Assembly (NCBI RefSeq): GCF_002109495.1
Contig: NZ_LVJN01000018.1
Coordinates: 310,001-374,000, forward strand
Source of the DNA: Magnetofaba australis IT-1
GTDB lineage: Bacteria > Pseudomonadota > Magnetococcia > Magnetococcales > Magnetococcaceae
Length of the DNA: 64,000 nucleotides
Reading direction: 5' to 3'
Position 1 is the stretch's first letter; every line of letters begins with the position of its first letter. Below, in pieces: positions 35,991 to 46,042 of the stretch. A program made the position numbers and the translations under genes. Under the pieces are notes generated by a model. That model saw only the letters and a list, made by a program, of their open reading frames with translations. It was not told the origin of the DNA and made no database searches.

Positions 35991-36736
35991 GCGACTCCCC
36001 GGGCGAGGGCGCCAGCCAGTTACTGCTCAACTACCCTCTGGATCCTGATTTCACCTTCTACTCCCTGGTGAGCGGCCCGCATAATGCGGAGGCGGTGGCG
36101 GCCCTGCGTGATCCCTTTGCGCTGGGTGTTTCCAGCTTGGTGATCGTAGCTGAAGCGGGGTTGGGCAAAACCCATCTGCTGCAGGCGGCGGTGGGCGCGC
36201 ATCAGGCGCGCAACGGACGCAGCGCCGGGGCGTACCTGGATTGCGCTGCGCTGTCGGCGCAGTTGGCCGGGTGTGATGACCTGGAGCAGGCGTTGAGCGA
36301 CTTTCTGGCGCAACAGGATGCGGGCGGGCTGATCGCCGTGGATGGCCTGGAGCGGCTGCAATTGGACCCGGCGCTGCAGGAGGCGACGCTATTTCTCTAC
36401 AATGCGTTGCGCGCAGGCGGCGGCGTTTTTGTCGGCGCTGCGCAGGTGGCGCCGCAGGAGATGCGTAATCTGCGCGATGATCTGAAGTCCCGCCTGCTGT
36501 GGGGACCGGTGCTGAATGTCGAGCAGCCCGACGAGTCCGAGTTGGGAGCGATCCTGGACAAGTTGGCGGCGGATCGGGGCGTGCGGTTGAGCGCCGAGTT
36601 GCGCCATTTTCTGCTGCTGCGTCTGCCGCGCAGCATCGGCGAGGCGTCAGCGGCGTTGGTGCGTCTGGACCGGGCGGCGCTGAAGCTCCAACGCCCGTTG
36701 ACGGTGCCGCTGGCCAAACAGGTTTTGGAGCTGTAG
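35987..36736 (+). CDS. hda: DnaA-like ATPase, Hda/regulatory inactivator type
   Basis: The product is 249 residues. It has a single AAA+ module with Walker A EAGLGKTHLL near 55-65, a Walker B-like segment LIAVDGLERLQ near 113, and an arginine-finger/sensor region. It lacks the DnaA N-terminal and DNA-binding domains. The family promotes hydrolysis of DnaA-ATP with the sliding clamp. A QLLLNYP segment near the N-terminus (about residues 11-17) is close to the clamp-binding motif. Translational coupling to the upstream gene is likely. Confidence 0.88.
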   Translation: MSDSPGEGASQLLLNYPLDPDFTFYSLVSGPHNAEAVAALRDPFALGVSSLVIVAEAGLGKTHLLQAAVGAHQARNGRSAGAYLDCAALSAQLAGCDDLEQALSDFLAQQDAGGLIAVDGLERLQLDPALQEATLFLYNALRAGGGVFVGAAQVAPQEMRNLRDDLKSRLLWGPVLNVEQPDESELGAILDKLAADRGVRLSAELRHFLLLRLPRSIGEASAALVRLDRAALKLQRPLTVPLAKQVLEL

Positions 36737-36739
36737 GCG

Positions 36740-37537
36740 ATGATGCTGTTTCTGCTGGGCGCGGCGGCCACGGGGCTGTTTGCGGGGGTGATTGCGGGAC
36801 TGTTCGGCGTAGGCGGCGGGGTGATCATCGTACCAGCGCTACTGGCCCTGTATACCTGGCGCGGGGTTGACGCCAGCATCATGATGCAACTGGCGGTGGG
36901 GACCTCTCTGGCCACCATTGTCATCACCAACCTGTCTGCGGTGTGGCACCACCATAAACGCGGCGCGGTGCGCTGGGATTTGGCCACATGGTTTGTTCCG
37001 GGCGTGCTGTTGGGGGCGTTGGGCGGCGCGGTGGCGGCGGCGCACATCGACGGCGCCGCGTTGAAGACGGCGTTTGGCGCCTTTGTGGGCATTATCGGCG
37101 TGAAGATGCTGCTCAACATCGGCGAGAACGGACGCGTCACCTGGCGTCCCTCTGCGTGGGCGCAGTCGGCTTTAGGCGGTGTGATTGGCGGCGTCAGCGC
37201 GCTGTTTGGCATCGGTGGCGGCACCATGAGCGTGCCCACCCTGACCATCCTCATGCGCGCCAGTATGCGCGAGGCGGTGGCGACTTCGTCTGCGCTGGGG
37301 GTGGGGATTGCGCTGTTGGGCGCCATGGCCTTCATGCAACAGGGCTGGGACGCAGCGGCGCTGCCGCCAGGCAGCTGGGGCTATGTGTCGTGGCTGACGG
37401 GATTGGGGGTGGTGGCCGGAACGCTCATCACTACGCCGGTGGGGGTGAAGCTGGCGCACAAGCTGGATCAAACCCTGCTCAAGCGCGCGTTTGGGGTGCT
37501 GTTGGTGATCATGTCCTACAAACTGATGTTCGCCTGA
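36740..37537 (+). CDS. TauE/SafE-family membrane transporter
   Basis: The product is 265 residues with about eight hydrophobic segments. Two related Gly-rich signatures, GVIAGLFGVGGGVIIVPAL near residue 14 and GVIGGVSALFGIGGGTMSVP near 150, identify TauE/SafE exporters. These move small anions such as sulfite or sulfoacetate; the substrate is not inferable here. It starts three bases after hda stops and is the last gene of the operon. Repeat copies C1 and C2 follow. Confidence 0.9.
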   Translation: MMLFLLGAAATGLFAGVIAGLFGVGGGVIIVPALLALYTWRGVDASIMMQLAVGTSLATIVITNLSAVWHHHKRGAVRWDLATWFVPGVLLGALGGAVAAAHIDGAALKTAFGAFVGIIGVKMLLNIGENGRVTWRPSAWAQSALGGVIGGVSALFGIGGGTMSVPTLTILMRASMREAVATSSALGVGIALLGAMAFMQQGWDAAALPPGSWGYVSWLTGLGVVAGTLITTPVGVKLAHKLDQTLLKRAFGVLLVIMSYKLMFA

Positions 37538-37573
37538 CATAGTGTGAGGCAAAACCAAAACTGCACAGAACGG

Positions 37574-37776
37574 CTAATGTTTGTGTGACGCAGGTCCGGC
37601 TTGCGCTGACTATGGGACAAATTTCCAACGGAAATTTGTCGGGATTCTTAAGGGTCTGTGACCCTTAAGCGGGTGTGGGCGGAGCCCACGGTTTGGATGT
37701 TGCCTTGGGAGCTCGAGGGCATAGCCCTCGATATCTTTCAGAACCCATATGTTCACTTTTGAATGCTAGCGACTAT
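37574..37776 (+). repeat. Mosaic hairpin repeat, copy C1
   Basis: This 203-bp copy carries the alternative modules GACAAATTTCC/GGAAATTTGTC (37616-37640) and CTTAAGGGTC/GACCCTTAAG, then TGGGC/GCCCA and GAGGGC/GCCCTC hairpins. It ends at AGCGACTAT. The usual left terminus is not recognisable. It directly abuts copy C2. The 36 bases from the TauE stop to 37573 show nothing clear. Confidence 0.8.
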
Positions 37777-38026
37777 TTTGGCCGCCGACTGCTCGGCGGC
37801 GGGGTCTGGGGGCGCGCGCCCAGCGCCAACGGTGTGTAATCCAGGGCGGACCCACGATTCGGCAGGATTGCCGAATCCGAATCGGACTCGCGCAGCGAGC
37901 CCGAAGGGTGAGGACCATGGATGGCCTGAATCACGGTGTGGCTGTTGATCTTGGGATATCGAGGGCAAAGCCCTCGATCTCTTCCCTTTTCAAAATCGCC
38001 AATGTCCAATATTGAATTCGATTGAC
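37777..38026 (+). repeat. Mosaic hairpin repeat, copy C2
   Basis: This 250-bp copy lacks the left ~80 bp of the family and begins at the GCCGCCG/CGGCGGC hairpin. It carries the GATTCGGC/GCCGAATC module (37856-37877) and ends in the second terminus type (CAAAATCGCCAATGTCC ... GAATTCGATTGAC), also seen in copy D. The hydrolase stop codon lies nine bases beyond it. Confidence 0.8.
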
Positions 38027-38034
38027 GATAGCGA

Positions 38035-38961
38035 TCAATTCACCCGACGCGGGAATTTCCACCCCTGCAGGATCATCTCCAGAGTTTCGCTGAAACGCTG
38101 CGGCGCTTCCATTGGCACAAAGTGGCCTACGCCTTCAATCCAGAAGATCTCTTCGTTATTGCGCAAGGAGAGGGGCGGCGTCTGACCAAAACGCCCCTTG
38201 GCGTTGATGTGGGCGATGGGCGCAGCCACGGCGTCGAAAGCGGTCGCCGGATCCCTGTGCCACTGGAACAGATGGCGCATGGCGCTCATGCCCACTGTTT
38301 TCGGCGCCTGAGACATATCGCCGACCACCCACTCGATCAGCTCCGGATCAGCGCCAATGCCGAACATGTCGCGCACCATCTTCTGCGCGGCGCCGTGAAA
38401 ATCCTTGTCGAACTGAGTCAGGAACGGCGTCATGCCTGCTTCGTCTTGCGGCCAGGGGAAGCCGGTGTGAAACGAGTCCACCGCCACCACGCCCGCCACG
38501 CGATGGGGCAGCAGACGCGCCGACTCCAGCGCCACCGGTCCGCCCATGGAGTGGCCGACGAGCGCCACCTGTTTCAGCTGCAGGCGCTCGACCACCGCCG
38601 CCACATCCTGGGCAAAGGCGGTGATGGGATAATCGTCGCGCAATCCCGACTGGCCATGTCCGGCCAGATCCAGGGTCACCACACGATACTGGTTGGCCAA
38701 CTCAGGAATCTGCTTGCGCCAATAGCGTTCATCGCATGACCAGCCATGAATCAGCACGATCGCCGCATCGCCGGAGCCGGAGTCGGTGTAATGGATCATG
38801 GCGCCGTCGGCGGAACGGGCTTGCCCGGAGCGCGCAACGGTCGATTTTTCACTGGGTGCGGATGGCGTTGTGGTTTGGCAAGCGCTCAGGATGAACACGC
38901 AGGCAATCAGGCTAAGCAAACGGCGCCAAGGGCCGAAGCAAAGAGCGGGGGGGATGGTCAT
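38035..38961 (-). CDS. Alpha/beta hydrolase, lipoprotein
   Basis: The product is 308 residues. The N-terminal signal with lipobox LSAC (Cys near 28) marks a lipoprotein. The hydrolase fold shows VLIHGWSCDERYW (oxyanion), GHSMGG with nucleophilic Ser near 137, DSFHTGF and a C-terminal GVGHFVPME with the catalytic His. The substrate is unknown; the sequence is near epoxide-hydrolase/esterase-type families. It ends against repeat copy C2. Confidence 0.87.
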   Translation of the reverse strand: MTIPPALCFGPWRRLLSLIACVFILSACQTTTPSAPSEKSTVARSGQARSADGAMIHYTDSGSGDAAIVLIHGWSCDERYWRKQIPELANQYRVVTLDLAGHGQSGLRDDYPITAFAQDVAAVVERLQLKQVALVGHSMGGPVALESARLLPHRVAGVVAVDSFHTGFPWPQDEAGMTPFLTQFDKDFHGAAQKMVRDMFGIGADPELIEWVVGDMSQAPKTVGMSAMRHLFQWHRDPATAFDAVAAPIAHINAKGRFGQTPPLSLRNNEEIFWIEGVGHFVPMEAPQRFSETLEMILQGWKFPRRVN

Positions 38962-39053
38962 TGCGTTGGTCCCAAAATGTGGGCGGCGCGGGGCGTGCAG
39001 GTAAAATAGCGTGACATTAAAGCAGGTTGAACAGTTCAGGCTTCGTCGGCGCC

Positions 39054-39383
39054 TTAGTCGTCCTCGTCATACTCCTGTTCGTCGCCCTCATCCTCCTCTT
39101 CGGATTCGACGTCGAAGTGGAGGCCGACTCCCGCTTCGGTGACCCGCGCCACGCGGCAGGGGAAGGACATGGTCACTTCCGAATCGCCTTCGCGCACGGT
39201 GATCTGCGCCACGCCGCTCTCCCCCTCATCGATATTCTGTGCTTTTCCAGGGGTTTTCAGGAATGCGCCGCTGAGGCTGACATCGTTGGACTGGCCTTCG
39301 ATGCGCAGTCCTTGCGCGCTATGGAACACCAAGCGGGTAATGAATCGAATCCGGTCGGATTGACGAGCGGCGTCTATACTCAT
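39054..39383 (-). CDS. PilZ-domain c-di-GMP binding protein
   Basis: The product is 109 residues. The c-di-GMP signature is present: basic residues in SDRIRFITR followed by DVSLSGAF, the (D/N)xSxxG element. The PilZ barrel fills about residues 8-92. A strongly acidic tail (EEEDEGDEQEYDEDD) follows and is unusual; it may be a protein-docking segment. It has no membrane segment and stands alone. The GGDEF protein at 18351-20513 is a possible c-di-GMP source. Confidence 0.82.
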   Translation of the reverse strand: MSIDAARQSDRIRFITRLVFHSAQGLRIEGQSNDVSLSGAFLKTPGKAQNIDEGESGVAQITVREGDSEVTMSFPCRVARVTEAGVGLHFDVESEEEDEGDEQEYDEDD

Positions 39384-39479
39384 TGCAAACTATCCTGACA
39401 TAAGCTGGCGTACGCAGGGCGCACATCAGGTAAATACCTGATGTTCAGAATACTGATTCGAAGCGCTGGCGCCAAGTTT

Positions 39480-42152
39480 TCAATCATCCGCTGGCGCGTT
39501 GAGACTCTTGCTGACGATCTCATACACGTCATTGGACAATTTGTCCTGGGTCAAAATCCGCTGCAACTGTTTTTGCATCAACTCCGCCAAATCGCGACGG
39601 AAGCGCCGCCAACGACTCATCAGCGCCACCATGCGCGCCGCCGCTTGCGGATTGGCGGCGTCCAGCGCCAGCACCTGCTCGGCCAGGAAGGCGTATCCGG
39701 CGCCGCTGGCATCGTGAAACCGCACCGGATTGCCGCCGCAGAAGGCGCCGATCACCGCGCGCACCTTATTGGGGTTGCGCAGGGAGAAGTCTTGGTGAGT
39801 CATCAATGCGCGCACGCGCGGCAAAGCATCTGGCAACGGCGCGCTGGCTTGGATGGAGAACCACTTGTCCAGGGCGTTGGCGGAGCTGGCGCAGTGGATG
39901 TAGAAATCGGCGATCAGTTTATCCGAGTGCGGTAGGCCGCCATGAATGATGGGCGTGATGGCCGCCAGCCGATCGGTCATGTTGTCGGCGTTGTGGTAGT
40001 GATTGAGCGCCAGCGTCTCGGCGGCGGAGTCCTGCCCCGCCAGCAGTAGATCCAGGCACAGATTGCGCAGCGCGCGGCGTCCGGCGTCCAGGGGGGCGTA
40101 GCGATAGGCGCCCGCCACGCGGAAGGCGTGATAGGCGGTGAGCAACTCCGCCTCCAGACGCACGCTCAGTTGCGCGCGCACGAAGCTGCGGATGGCGTGG
40201 GCGGCCTGGGGGTCGGCCAGGGTCATGCGCTCCATCAGGTGACCCTCGGAGGGGAGGGTCAACGCCAGGGCGCGCAGGGCCGGATCCAGCGCGTCGTCTT
40301 GCAGACAGGCGCGGAAGGCGTCCACAAAGTTCTCATCCAGATTCAGCGAATCGCCGCGCGCGCGCGCCGCCACCAGGCCCAACATGACCCGTGTGGCGTA
40401 CTCCTGGCCGCTCTCCCAGCGATTGAACGGGTCGCTGTCGTGGGCCCACAGGAACGCCAACTGTGCATTATCCAACTGGGCGTCCAGTTTCACCGGCGCG
40501 CTGAATCCGCGCAGCAGCGAGGGGGTCGGCATTTGCGCCACGCCATCGAAGTGGAAGCTCTCCTCGGTGGCGCGCAACTCCAGCACCCGCTCCGTGGGCG
40601 CCGGGGCGGCATTGGATTCGCCCACTAGACGCAGCGGAATCGCTTGGCCCTGTTGATCCAGCAGCGCCGTGGCGATGGGGATGTGGAACGGCTGCTTGAA
40701 TGACTGCCCCGGCGTGGCGGGGCAGGATTGGCGCAGCGTCAGGGTGAGGCGCTGGCTGGCCGCATCGTGGCTGAGGGCGGCGCGCACCTGGGGCGTGCCC
40801 GCCTGTACGTACCACAGGCGGAATTGGGTCAGCGCGCGGCCATTGGCCGCCTCCATGGCGCTGATGAACTCCTCCACTGTGACCGCCTGACCGTCGTGGC
40901 GCTCAAAGTAGAGATCCAACCCTTTGCGGAAGCCGTCGCGGCCCAGCAGGGTTTGTAACATGCGCACCACTTCGGCGCCCTTGTTGTAGACGGTGTTGGT
41001 GTAGAAGTTATTGATCTCGATATAGGAGTCCGGTTGCACCGGGTGTGCGGTGGGGCCGGCGTCTTCGGGAAATTGATGGCTGCGCAGAACCCGCACATCG
41101 TTGATGCGCTGCACCGGTCCGCTGACAATGTCGCTGGAGAACTCCTGATCGCGGAACACCGTCAGCCCCTCTTTGAGACTGAGCTGGAACCAGTCGCGAC
41201 AGGTGACGCGGTTACCGCTCCAGTTGTGGAAATACTCGTGGGCGATGACGCTGTCGATGCCCTCATACTCGCTGTCGGTGGCGGTGTCGGGGTTGGCCAG
41301 AACATACTTGGTGTTGAAGATGTTCAGCCCCTTGTTCTCCATCGCCCCCATATTGAAGTCGCCCACCGCCACGATCATGTAGACATCCAGATCATATTCG
41401 CGGCCAAAACGCTCCTCATCCCAGCGCATGGATTTCTTCAGCGCCGCCATGGCGTGATGGCACTGCGCCACATCCTGCTCGCGGGCGTACAACTCCAGGG
41501 CCACGCGGCGGCCCGATTGGGTGATGAACGCATCGCGCAGACAGCCCAAATTCCCCGCCACCAGGGCGAATAGATAGGAGGGCTTGGGGAAGGGGTCCTG
41601 CCACACGGCGAAGCGCCGCCCATCGGGCAGATCGCCGCCATCGATGCGATTGCCATTGGAGAGCAGCGTCGGATAGCGCGCCTTGTCCGCCTCGATGGTC
41701 ACCGTATAGGGCGCCATCACATCGGGACGGTCGGGATAGTAGGTGATTTTGCGGAAGCCCTCGGCCTCGCACTGGGTGCAGAACATGTCGCCGGAGCGAT
41801 ACAGCCCCTCCAGCGAGGCGTTGTCCTGGGGTTTGGAACTGGTGACGATCTCCAGGGTGAAGCGTTCCGGCGGGTTGGCGATCACCAATCGCTCGGGCTC
41901 GACGATATAGGCGTCAGTGTCCAGCTTCTGGCCATCCAGCGTCACGCTGTGCAGGGTCATGTCGTGACCATCGAGCATGAGCGGCGTCTGTCCAGCCTCA
42001 TCCTGACGATGTTGCCGCTGCATCTCCAGCGTGCTGGTGACGCGAGCCGACTCTTCAAACAGCTCAAAGCGCAACTGGATGGCGCTCACCGCATAGGGCG
42101 GCGGGGCGTAATCCTTTAGATAGCGCGTCTGCGGCTTGGCGCTGTCGCTCAT
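39480..42152 (-). CDS. pepN: Aminopeptidase N (M1 family)
   Basis: The product is 890 residues from the ATG at 42152 (GGAGAG upstream), the normal length for proteobacterial PepN. It has the exopeptidase motif GAMENKG and the zinc motif HEYFHNWSGNRVTCRDW with the downstream Glu (LKEGLTVFRDQEF). It removes N-terminal residues from peptides in the cytosol. It lies 32 bases after the large FAD/Fe-S dehydrogenase gene, on the same strand. Confidence 0.96.
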   Translation of the reverse strand: MSDSAKPQTRYLKDYAPPPYAVSAIQLRFELFEESARVTSTLEMQRQHRQDEAGQTPLMLDGHDMTLHSVTLDGQKLDTDAYIVEPERLVIANPPERFTLEIVTSSKPQDNASLEGLYRSGDMFCTQCEAEGFRKITYYPDRPDVMAPYTVTIEADKARYPTLLSNGNRIDGGDLPDGRRFAVWQDPFPKPSYLFALVAGNLGCLRDAFITQSGRRVALELYAREQDVAQCHHAMAALKKSMRWDEERFGREYDLDVYMIVAVGDFNMGAMENKGLNIFNTKYVLANPDTATDSEYEGIDSVIAHEYFHNWSGNRVTCRDWFQLSLKEGLTVFRDQEFSSDIVSGPVQRINDVRVLRSHQFPEDAGPTAHPVQPDSYIEINNFYTNTVYNKGAEVVRMLQTLLGRDGFRKGLDLYFERHDGQAVTVEEFISAMEAANGRALTQFRLWYVQAGTPQVRAALSHDAASQRLTLTLRQSCPATPGQSFKQPFHIPIATALLDQQGQAIPLRLVGESNAAPAPTERVLELRATEESFHFDGVAQMPTPSLLRGFSAPVKLDAQLDNAQLAFLWAHDSDPFNRWESGQEYATRVMLGLVAARARGDSLNLDENFVDAFRACLQDDALDPALRALALTLPSEGHLMERMTLADPQAAHAIRSFVRAQLSVRLEAELLTAYHAFRVAGAYRYAPLDAGRRALRNLCLDLLLAGQDSAAETLALNHYHNADNMTDRLAAITPIIHGGLPHSDKLIADFYIHCASSANALDKWFSIQASAPLPDALPRVRALMTHQDFSLRNPNKVRAVIGAFCGGNPVRFHDASGAGYAFLAEQVLALDAANPQAAARMVALMSRWRRFRRDLAELMQKQLQRILTQDKLSNDVYEIVSKSLNAPADD

Positions 42153-42184
42153 GGGGACTCTCTCCGGCCACGCGGGCCTGTTAA

Positions 42185-45100
42185 TTACAGCAGGACGCGC
42201 TCCAGGCCGCCCTTGTCGCACTGCTCCTTCAACTGCTCGCGCCACTGTGGCCCCAGCAGCTTCTCGGCCAGCTCCACCACCACATAGCGCGGGGTGACAT
42301 TGACCTCGTCCACATAGCGCGACAGGCCCTGAACACAGGCCGGGCAGGTGGTGAGCAGGGTGCGATCCTGCGCCGCGGGGGCGCCCAGCTTCTCACGGGA
42401 TTGCATCAGCGACTGCTGTTTGCGGAAGCGCACCTGGGCGGCCACGTCAGGGCGCGCCACGGCAAAGGTGCCCGCCTCGCCGCAACAGCGATCGGTGAGT
42501 TGCACGGTGGAGGCGGTCAGTTTGGTCACCGTCTCCATGGGGTCGTGGGCCTTCATGGGGGTGTGGCAGGGGTCGTGGAACAGATAGCCGTCGCCATTGG
42601 CCTGAGCCAGTTTGACACCCTTCTCCATGAGGTATTCATGGATGTCCATCACCCGGCAGCCGGGGAAGATGGCGTCGAACTCATACTTGCTCAACTGCGT
42701 CAGGCAGGTGCCGCAAGAGACCAACACCGTCTTGATATCCAGATAGTTGAGCTGATTGGCGATGCGGTGGAACAGCACCCGGTTTTCGGTGGTGATGCGC
42801 CGCGAGGTGGGCTCATCGCCGATGGAGGCCTGGGGATAGCCACAGCAGGCGTAGTTGGGCGGAATCACCGTCTGCGCGCCCACATGGTTCAACATGGCGA
42901 TGGTGGCCAGGGAGGCGTCGGAGTAGAGCCGCTCACAGCCGCAACCGGGGAAGTAGAACACTGCATCGCTGCTGTCCGTGACCTTGGCGGGATCGCTGAA
43001 CACCTGCACTGCGGAGGGATCCTCCACTTGCAGCGAGGCGCGCATGGTCTGTTTGGGCGTATTGATCGGCCCAGGCAATGGGCGTTCGACAAAGTGGACG
43101 ATCTGCGACGGAATGCTGGGGCGTCCCACAGTGGCGTGGGGCGGTGGCGCGATCTCCACCGGCTTGCGCCATTTGCGCGCTAGATTGTAGATCATGCGCT
43201 GCATCTTAAAGCCGATGCCCACAAAGCCCTGACGCAGAATGCGCACGGTGCGCGGGTCGGTGCGGTTGAGGAAGCCCATGGCCACTTTGGCGCTGAGGTT
43301 CGTGCGGCGCTGCTTGCGCTCCAGCAGGATGTGGCGCATGCGCATGGTGACCTTGCCGAAGTCGATCTTCACCGGGCAGGGTTTGAAGCACTGGTGGCAC
43401 ACGGTGCAGTGGTCGGCCAGATCGTTCATCTCGGTGAAGTGGCGCACCGAGATGCCGCGCCGGGTCTGCTCCTCATACAGGAACGCCTCGATCATCAGGC
43501 CTGCGGCGAGGATCTTGTTGCGCGGGCTGTAGAGCAGATTGGCCTGGGGCACGTGGGTGGTGCAGACCGGTTTGCACTTGCCACAGCGCAGGCAGTTGCG
43601 CACGTCGTCGTTGAGGGCGCCCAACTCGCTTTCGCGCAGGATCAGCGCCTCCTGCTGCACCAACCGCAATGAGGGGGTGTAGGCGTGTTCCAGATCGAAC
43701 CGCTGGGTCAGTTTGCCGCGGTTGAAGCGATCCTTGGGGTCGACGCGCTTTTTATAGGCGACCATCTCATCGATGCGCTCCTGCGGCAGATATTGAATCT
43801 TGGTGATGCCGATGCCGTGTTCGCCGGAGATCACCCCGCCCAGACCGGTGGCCAGCTCCATGATGCGGTCGACGATCTCCTCGGCGGTCTGCAACATCAT
43901 GTAGTCGTTGGAGTTGACCGGGATGTTGGTGTGGATGTTGCCGTCGCCGGCGTGCATGTGCAGCGCCACGAAGATGCGACTGGTGCGGATCTCGGCGTGG
44001 ATCTCATCGAGCTTGGCGCGCACGCCGCTCCACAGGTCGCCGCCAAACAGATTGGCCAGCGGCTTCTGCGCCTCCTCGCGATAGGAGATGCGCAGATCGT
44101 GGCGCAGTAGCAGATTGAGCACCGACTCAGTGGGGTCGGCGACCTTGGCGTCGGGCCACTGCGCCAGGGTGTCGGCCATGTCGGCGCAGGTGCGATCAAG
44201 TCCGCCCAGAATCGCCTCCCAGCGGCGCGCGGTCTGGTCCATCTGCTTCAGCGCTGAATCACGCTTGTCGGTGATGATCTTCTCCGACTCCTCGTTGGTG
44301 GGGTATTCGCTGGGCAGATCGGCATGGAACGCGTTGCCCGCCAGATAGGCGCGCTGACTGTTGAGGATGCGCAGCTTGTTGTGGATCGACTGCTCGATGT
44401 TGATGCGCTCAATGCCTGCGCTGTATTCCGCCAGCGCCAGAATCGGGATCACCACGTCTTCGTTGATCTTGAAGGCGTTGGTGTGGGCGGCGATGGCGGC
44501 GGTGCGGGAGCGGTCGGCCCAGAAGCGCGCGCGGGCGGCGGGGCTGGCGGCGACAAAGCCTTCGCCGTCGCGGGCTTTGACCCGCTGCACCGCTAACTCG
44601 GCGGCGGCGGTGACGGCGGCTTCGTCGTCACTGACGAAGTCGGCCACCAGCACCATTTTCGGGCGCTCGGAGCGGGCGGATTTGGTGTTGTAGCCCACCG
44701 CCTTCACATAGCGGTCGTCCAGATGCTCCAGACCGGCGCACTGCACCAGCGGATTGGCTTGCAGATCGTCCAGCACCTCGGCGATGGCGGGCACGGATTT
44801 GGACAGATCGTGGCCGAAGAACTCCAGGCAGACGGTGCGGGTCTGCTTGGGCATGCGATGCACCACGAACACCGCGCTGGTGATCAGACCGTCGCAGCCC
44901 TCCTTCTGAATCCCCGGCAGGCCGCGCAGCGCCTTGTTGGTGACATCCTTGCCCAGACCCGGCTTACGCAGCTCGGCGGCGGGAATGGTGATCTCCACGG
45001 GCGCGCCCAGCGGCGTGTTGCCATCCTTGCCAAAGCGGGTGATGCGGAAGGTGGCGTCGGGCACATCGTGGATCTTGCCCAGGTTGTGGCCCACGCGCTC

Positions 45101-46042
45101 CACCTCCAGCCAGTGGGCGTGACCCACCTCGCCGTTATCGGGGACCACCATGCGCCAGGAGGCGAGGTTGTCGATGCACACCCCCCACAGCACCGCCTTC
45201 TTGCCGCCCGCGTTCATGGCGATGTTGCCGCCGATGGTGCAGGCGTTCTGCGAAGTGGGGTCCACGGCGAACACATAACCGGCCGATTCGGCCATCTCCG
45301 CCACGCGCTTGGTTACCGCACCGGCGCCCACGCGAATGGTGGCGACGGGTTTGTCCAGTCCGGGCAGGGCGCGCTCCACTACGGGGTCGACGAACACCAG
45401 CTTCTCGGTGTTGATCACGGCGCTGGTCTCGTGCAGGGGCACCGCCGAGCCGGTGTAGCCGGTGCCGCCGCCGCGCGGCACGATGATCAGATCCAGATCG
45501 ATGCAGCCGGCCACCGCCTCCAGCATCTCCTCTTCGCTGTCCGGGGCCAGGCAGACGAAGGGGTAGGCCACGCGCCAGTCGGTGGCGTCGGTCACATGGG
45601 AGACCCGCGCCACGGCGGAGAAGTCCACATTGTCGCGCCGCATGGCGTGGCCAAAGCGTTTGATCGCCTTTTCCCGCAGCGCCTTGGAGGCGCGGATATC
45701 GGCTTCGAAGCGGTTGACCAAACCGGTGGTCTTCTCCACCAGTTGCATGGTCAGGGGGTTGTCTTCGGCGCGTTCGCTGATGTGGCGCAGACGCTCATGC
45801 ATGGCGCCGGTGAGCGAGAGCAGGCGCTTGGGGTTCTCTTGCAGGTCGTCCTGGATCAGCGGGTTGCGCGTGACCATCCAGATATCGCCCAGAATCTCAA
45901 ACAGCATGCGCGCCGAACGCCCGGTCTTGCGCGTGGCCGAGAGTTGGTCCAGTACGCGCCACATGGGCTCGCCCAACAGGCGGATGACCACTTCACGGTC
46001 GGAGAACGAGGTGTAGTTATAGGGGATTTCACGAATGCGCAT
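42185..46042 (-). CDS. Large FAD/Fe-S oxidoreductase (D-lactate/glycolate dehydrogenase type)
   Basis: The product is about 1285 residues from the ATG at 46042; a GTG at 46054 is possible. Order: an N-terminal domain typical of this long form (IREIPYNYTSFSDREVV); an FAD_binding_4 domain with PRGGGTGYTGSAVPL near 192; an FAD-oxidase C domain (ALHMHAGDGNIHTNIP); two 4Fe-4S clusters (CLRCGKCKPVC, CTVCHQCFKPCPV); and two CCG domains (CCGYPQ, CCGEAG). This fuses the GlcD and GlcF functions in one chain. It oxidises a 2-hydroxy acid and passes electrons towards quinone. The exact substrate is not determined. Confidence 0.9.
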   Translation of the reverse strand: MRIREIPYNYTSFSDREVVIRLLGEPMWRVLDQLSATRKTGRSARMLFEILGDIWMVTRNPLIQDDLQENPKRLLSLTGAMHERLRHISERAEDNPLTMQLVEKTTGLVNRFEADIRASKALREKAIKRFGHAMRRDNVDFSAVARVSHVTDATDWRVAYPFVCLAPDSEEEMLEAVAGCIDLDLIIVPRGGGTGYTGSAVPLHETSAVINTEKLVFVDPVVERALPGLDKPVATIRVGAGAVTKRVAEMAESAGYVFAVDPTSQNACTIGGNIAMNAGGKKAVLWGVCIDNLASWRMVVPDNGEVGHAHWLEVERVGHNLGKIHDVPDATFRITRFGKDGNTPLGAPVEITIPAAELRKPGLGKDVTNKALRGLPGIQKEGCDGLITSAVFVVHRMPKQTRTVCLEFFGHDLSKSVPAIAEVLDDLQANPLVQCAGLEHLDDRYVKAVGYNTKSARSERPKMVLVADFVSDDEAAVTAAAELAVQRVKARDGEGFVAASPAARARFWADRSRTAAIAAHTNAFKINEDVVIPILALAEYSAGIERINIEQSIHNKLRILNSQRAYLAGNAFHADLPSEYPTNEESEKIITDKRDSALKQMDQTARRWEAILGGLDRTCADMADTLAQWPDAKVADPTESVLNLLLRHDLRISYREEAQKPLANLFGGDLWSGVRAKLDEIHAEIRTSRIFVALHMHAGDGNIHTNIPVNSNDYMMLQTAEEIVDRIMELATGLGGVISGEHGIGITKIQYLPQERIDEMVAYKKRVDPKDRFNRGKLTQRFDLEHAYTPSLRLVQQEALILRESELGALNDDVRNCLRCGKCKPVCTTHVPQANLLYSPRNKILAAGLMIEAFLYEEQTRRGISVRHFTEMNDLADHCTVCHQCFKPCPVKIDFGKVTMRMRHILLERKQRRTNLSAKVAMGFLNRTDPRTVRILRQGFVGIGFKMQRMIYNLARKWRKPVEIAPPPHATVGRPSIPSQIVHFVERPLPGPINTPKQTMRASLQVEDPSAVQVFSDPAKVTDSSDAVFYFPGCGCERLYSDASLATIAMLNHVGAQTVIPPNYACCGYPQASIGDEPTSRRITTENRVLFHRIANQLNYLDIKTVLVSCGTCLTQLSKYEFDAIFPGCRVMDIHEYLMEKGVKLAQANGDGYLFHDPCHTPMKAHDPMETVTKLTASTVQLTDRCCGEAGTFAVARPDVAAQVRFRKQQSLMQSREKLGAPAAQDRTLLTTCPACVQGLSRYVDEVNVTPRYVVVELAEKLLGPQWREQLKEQCDKGGLERVLL

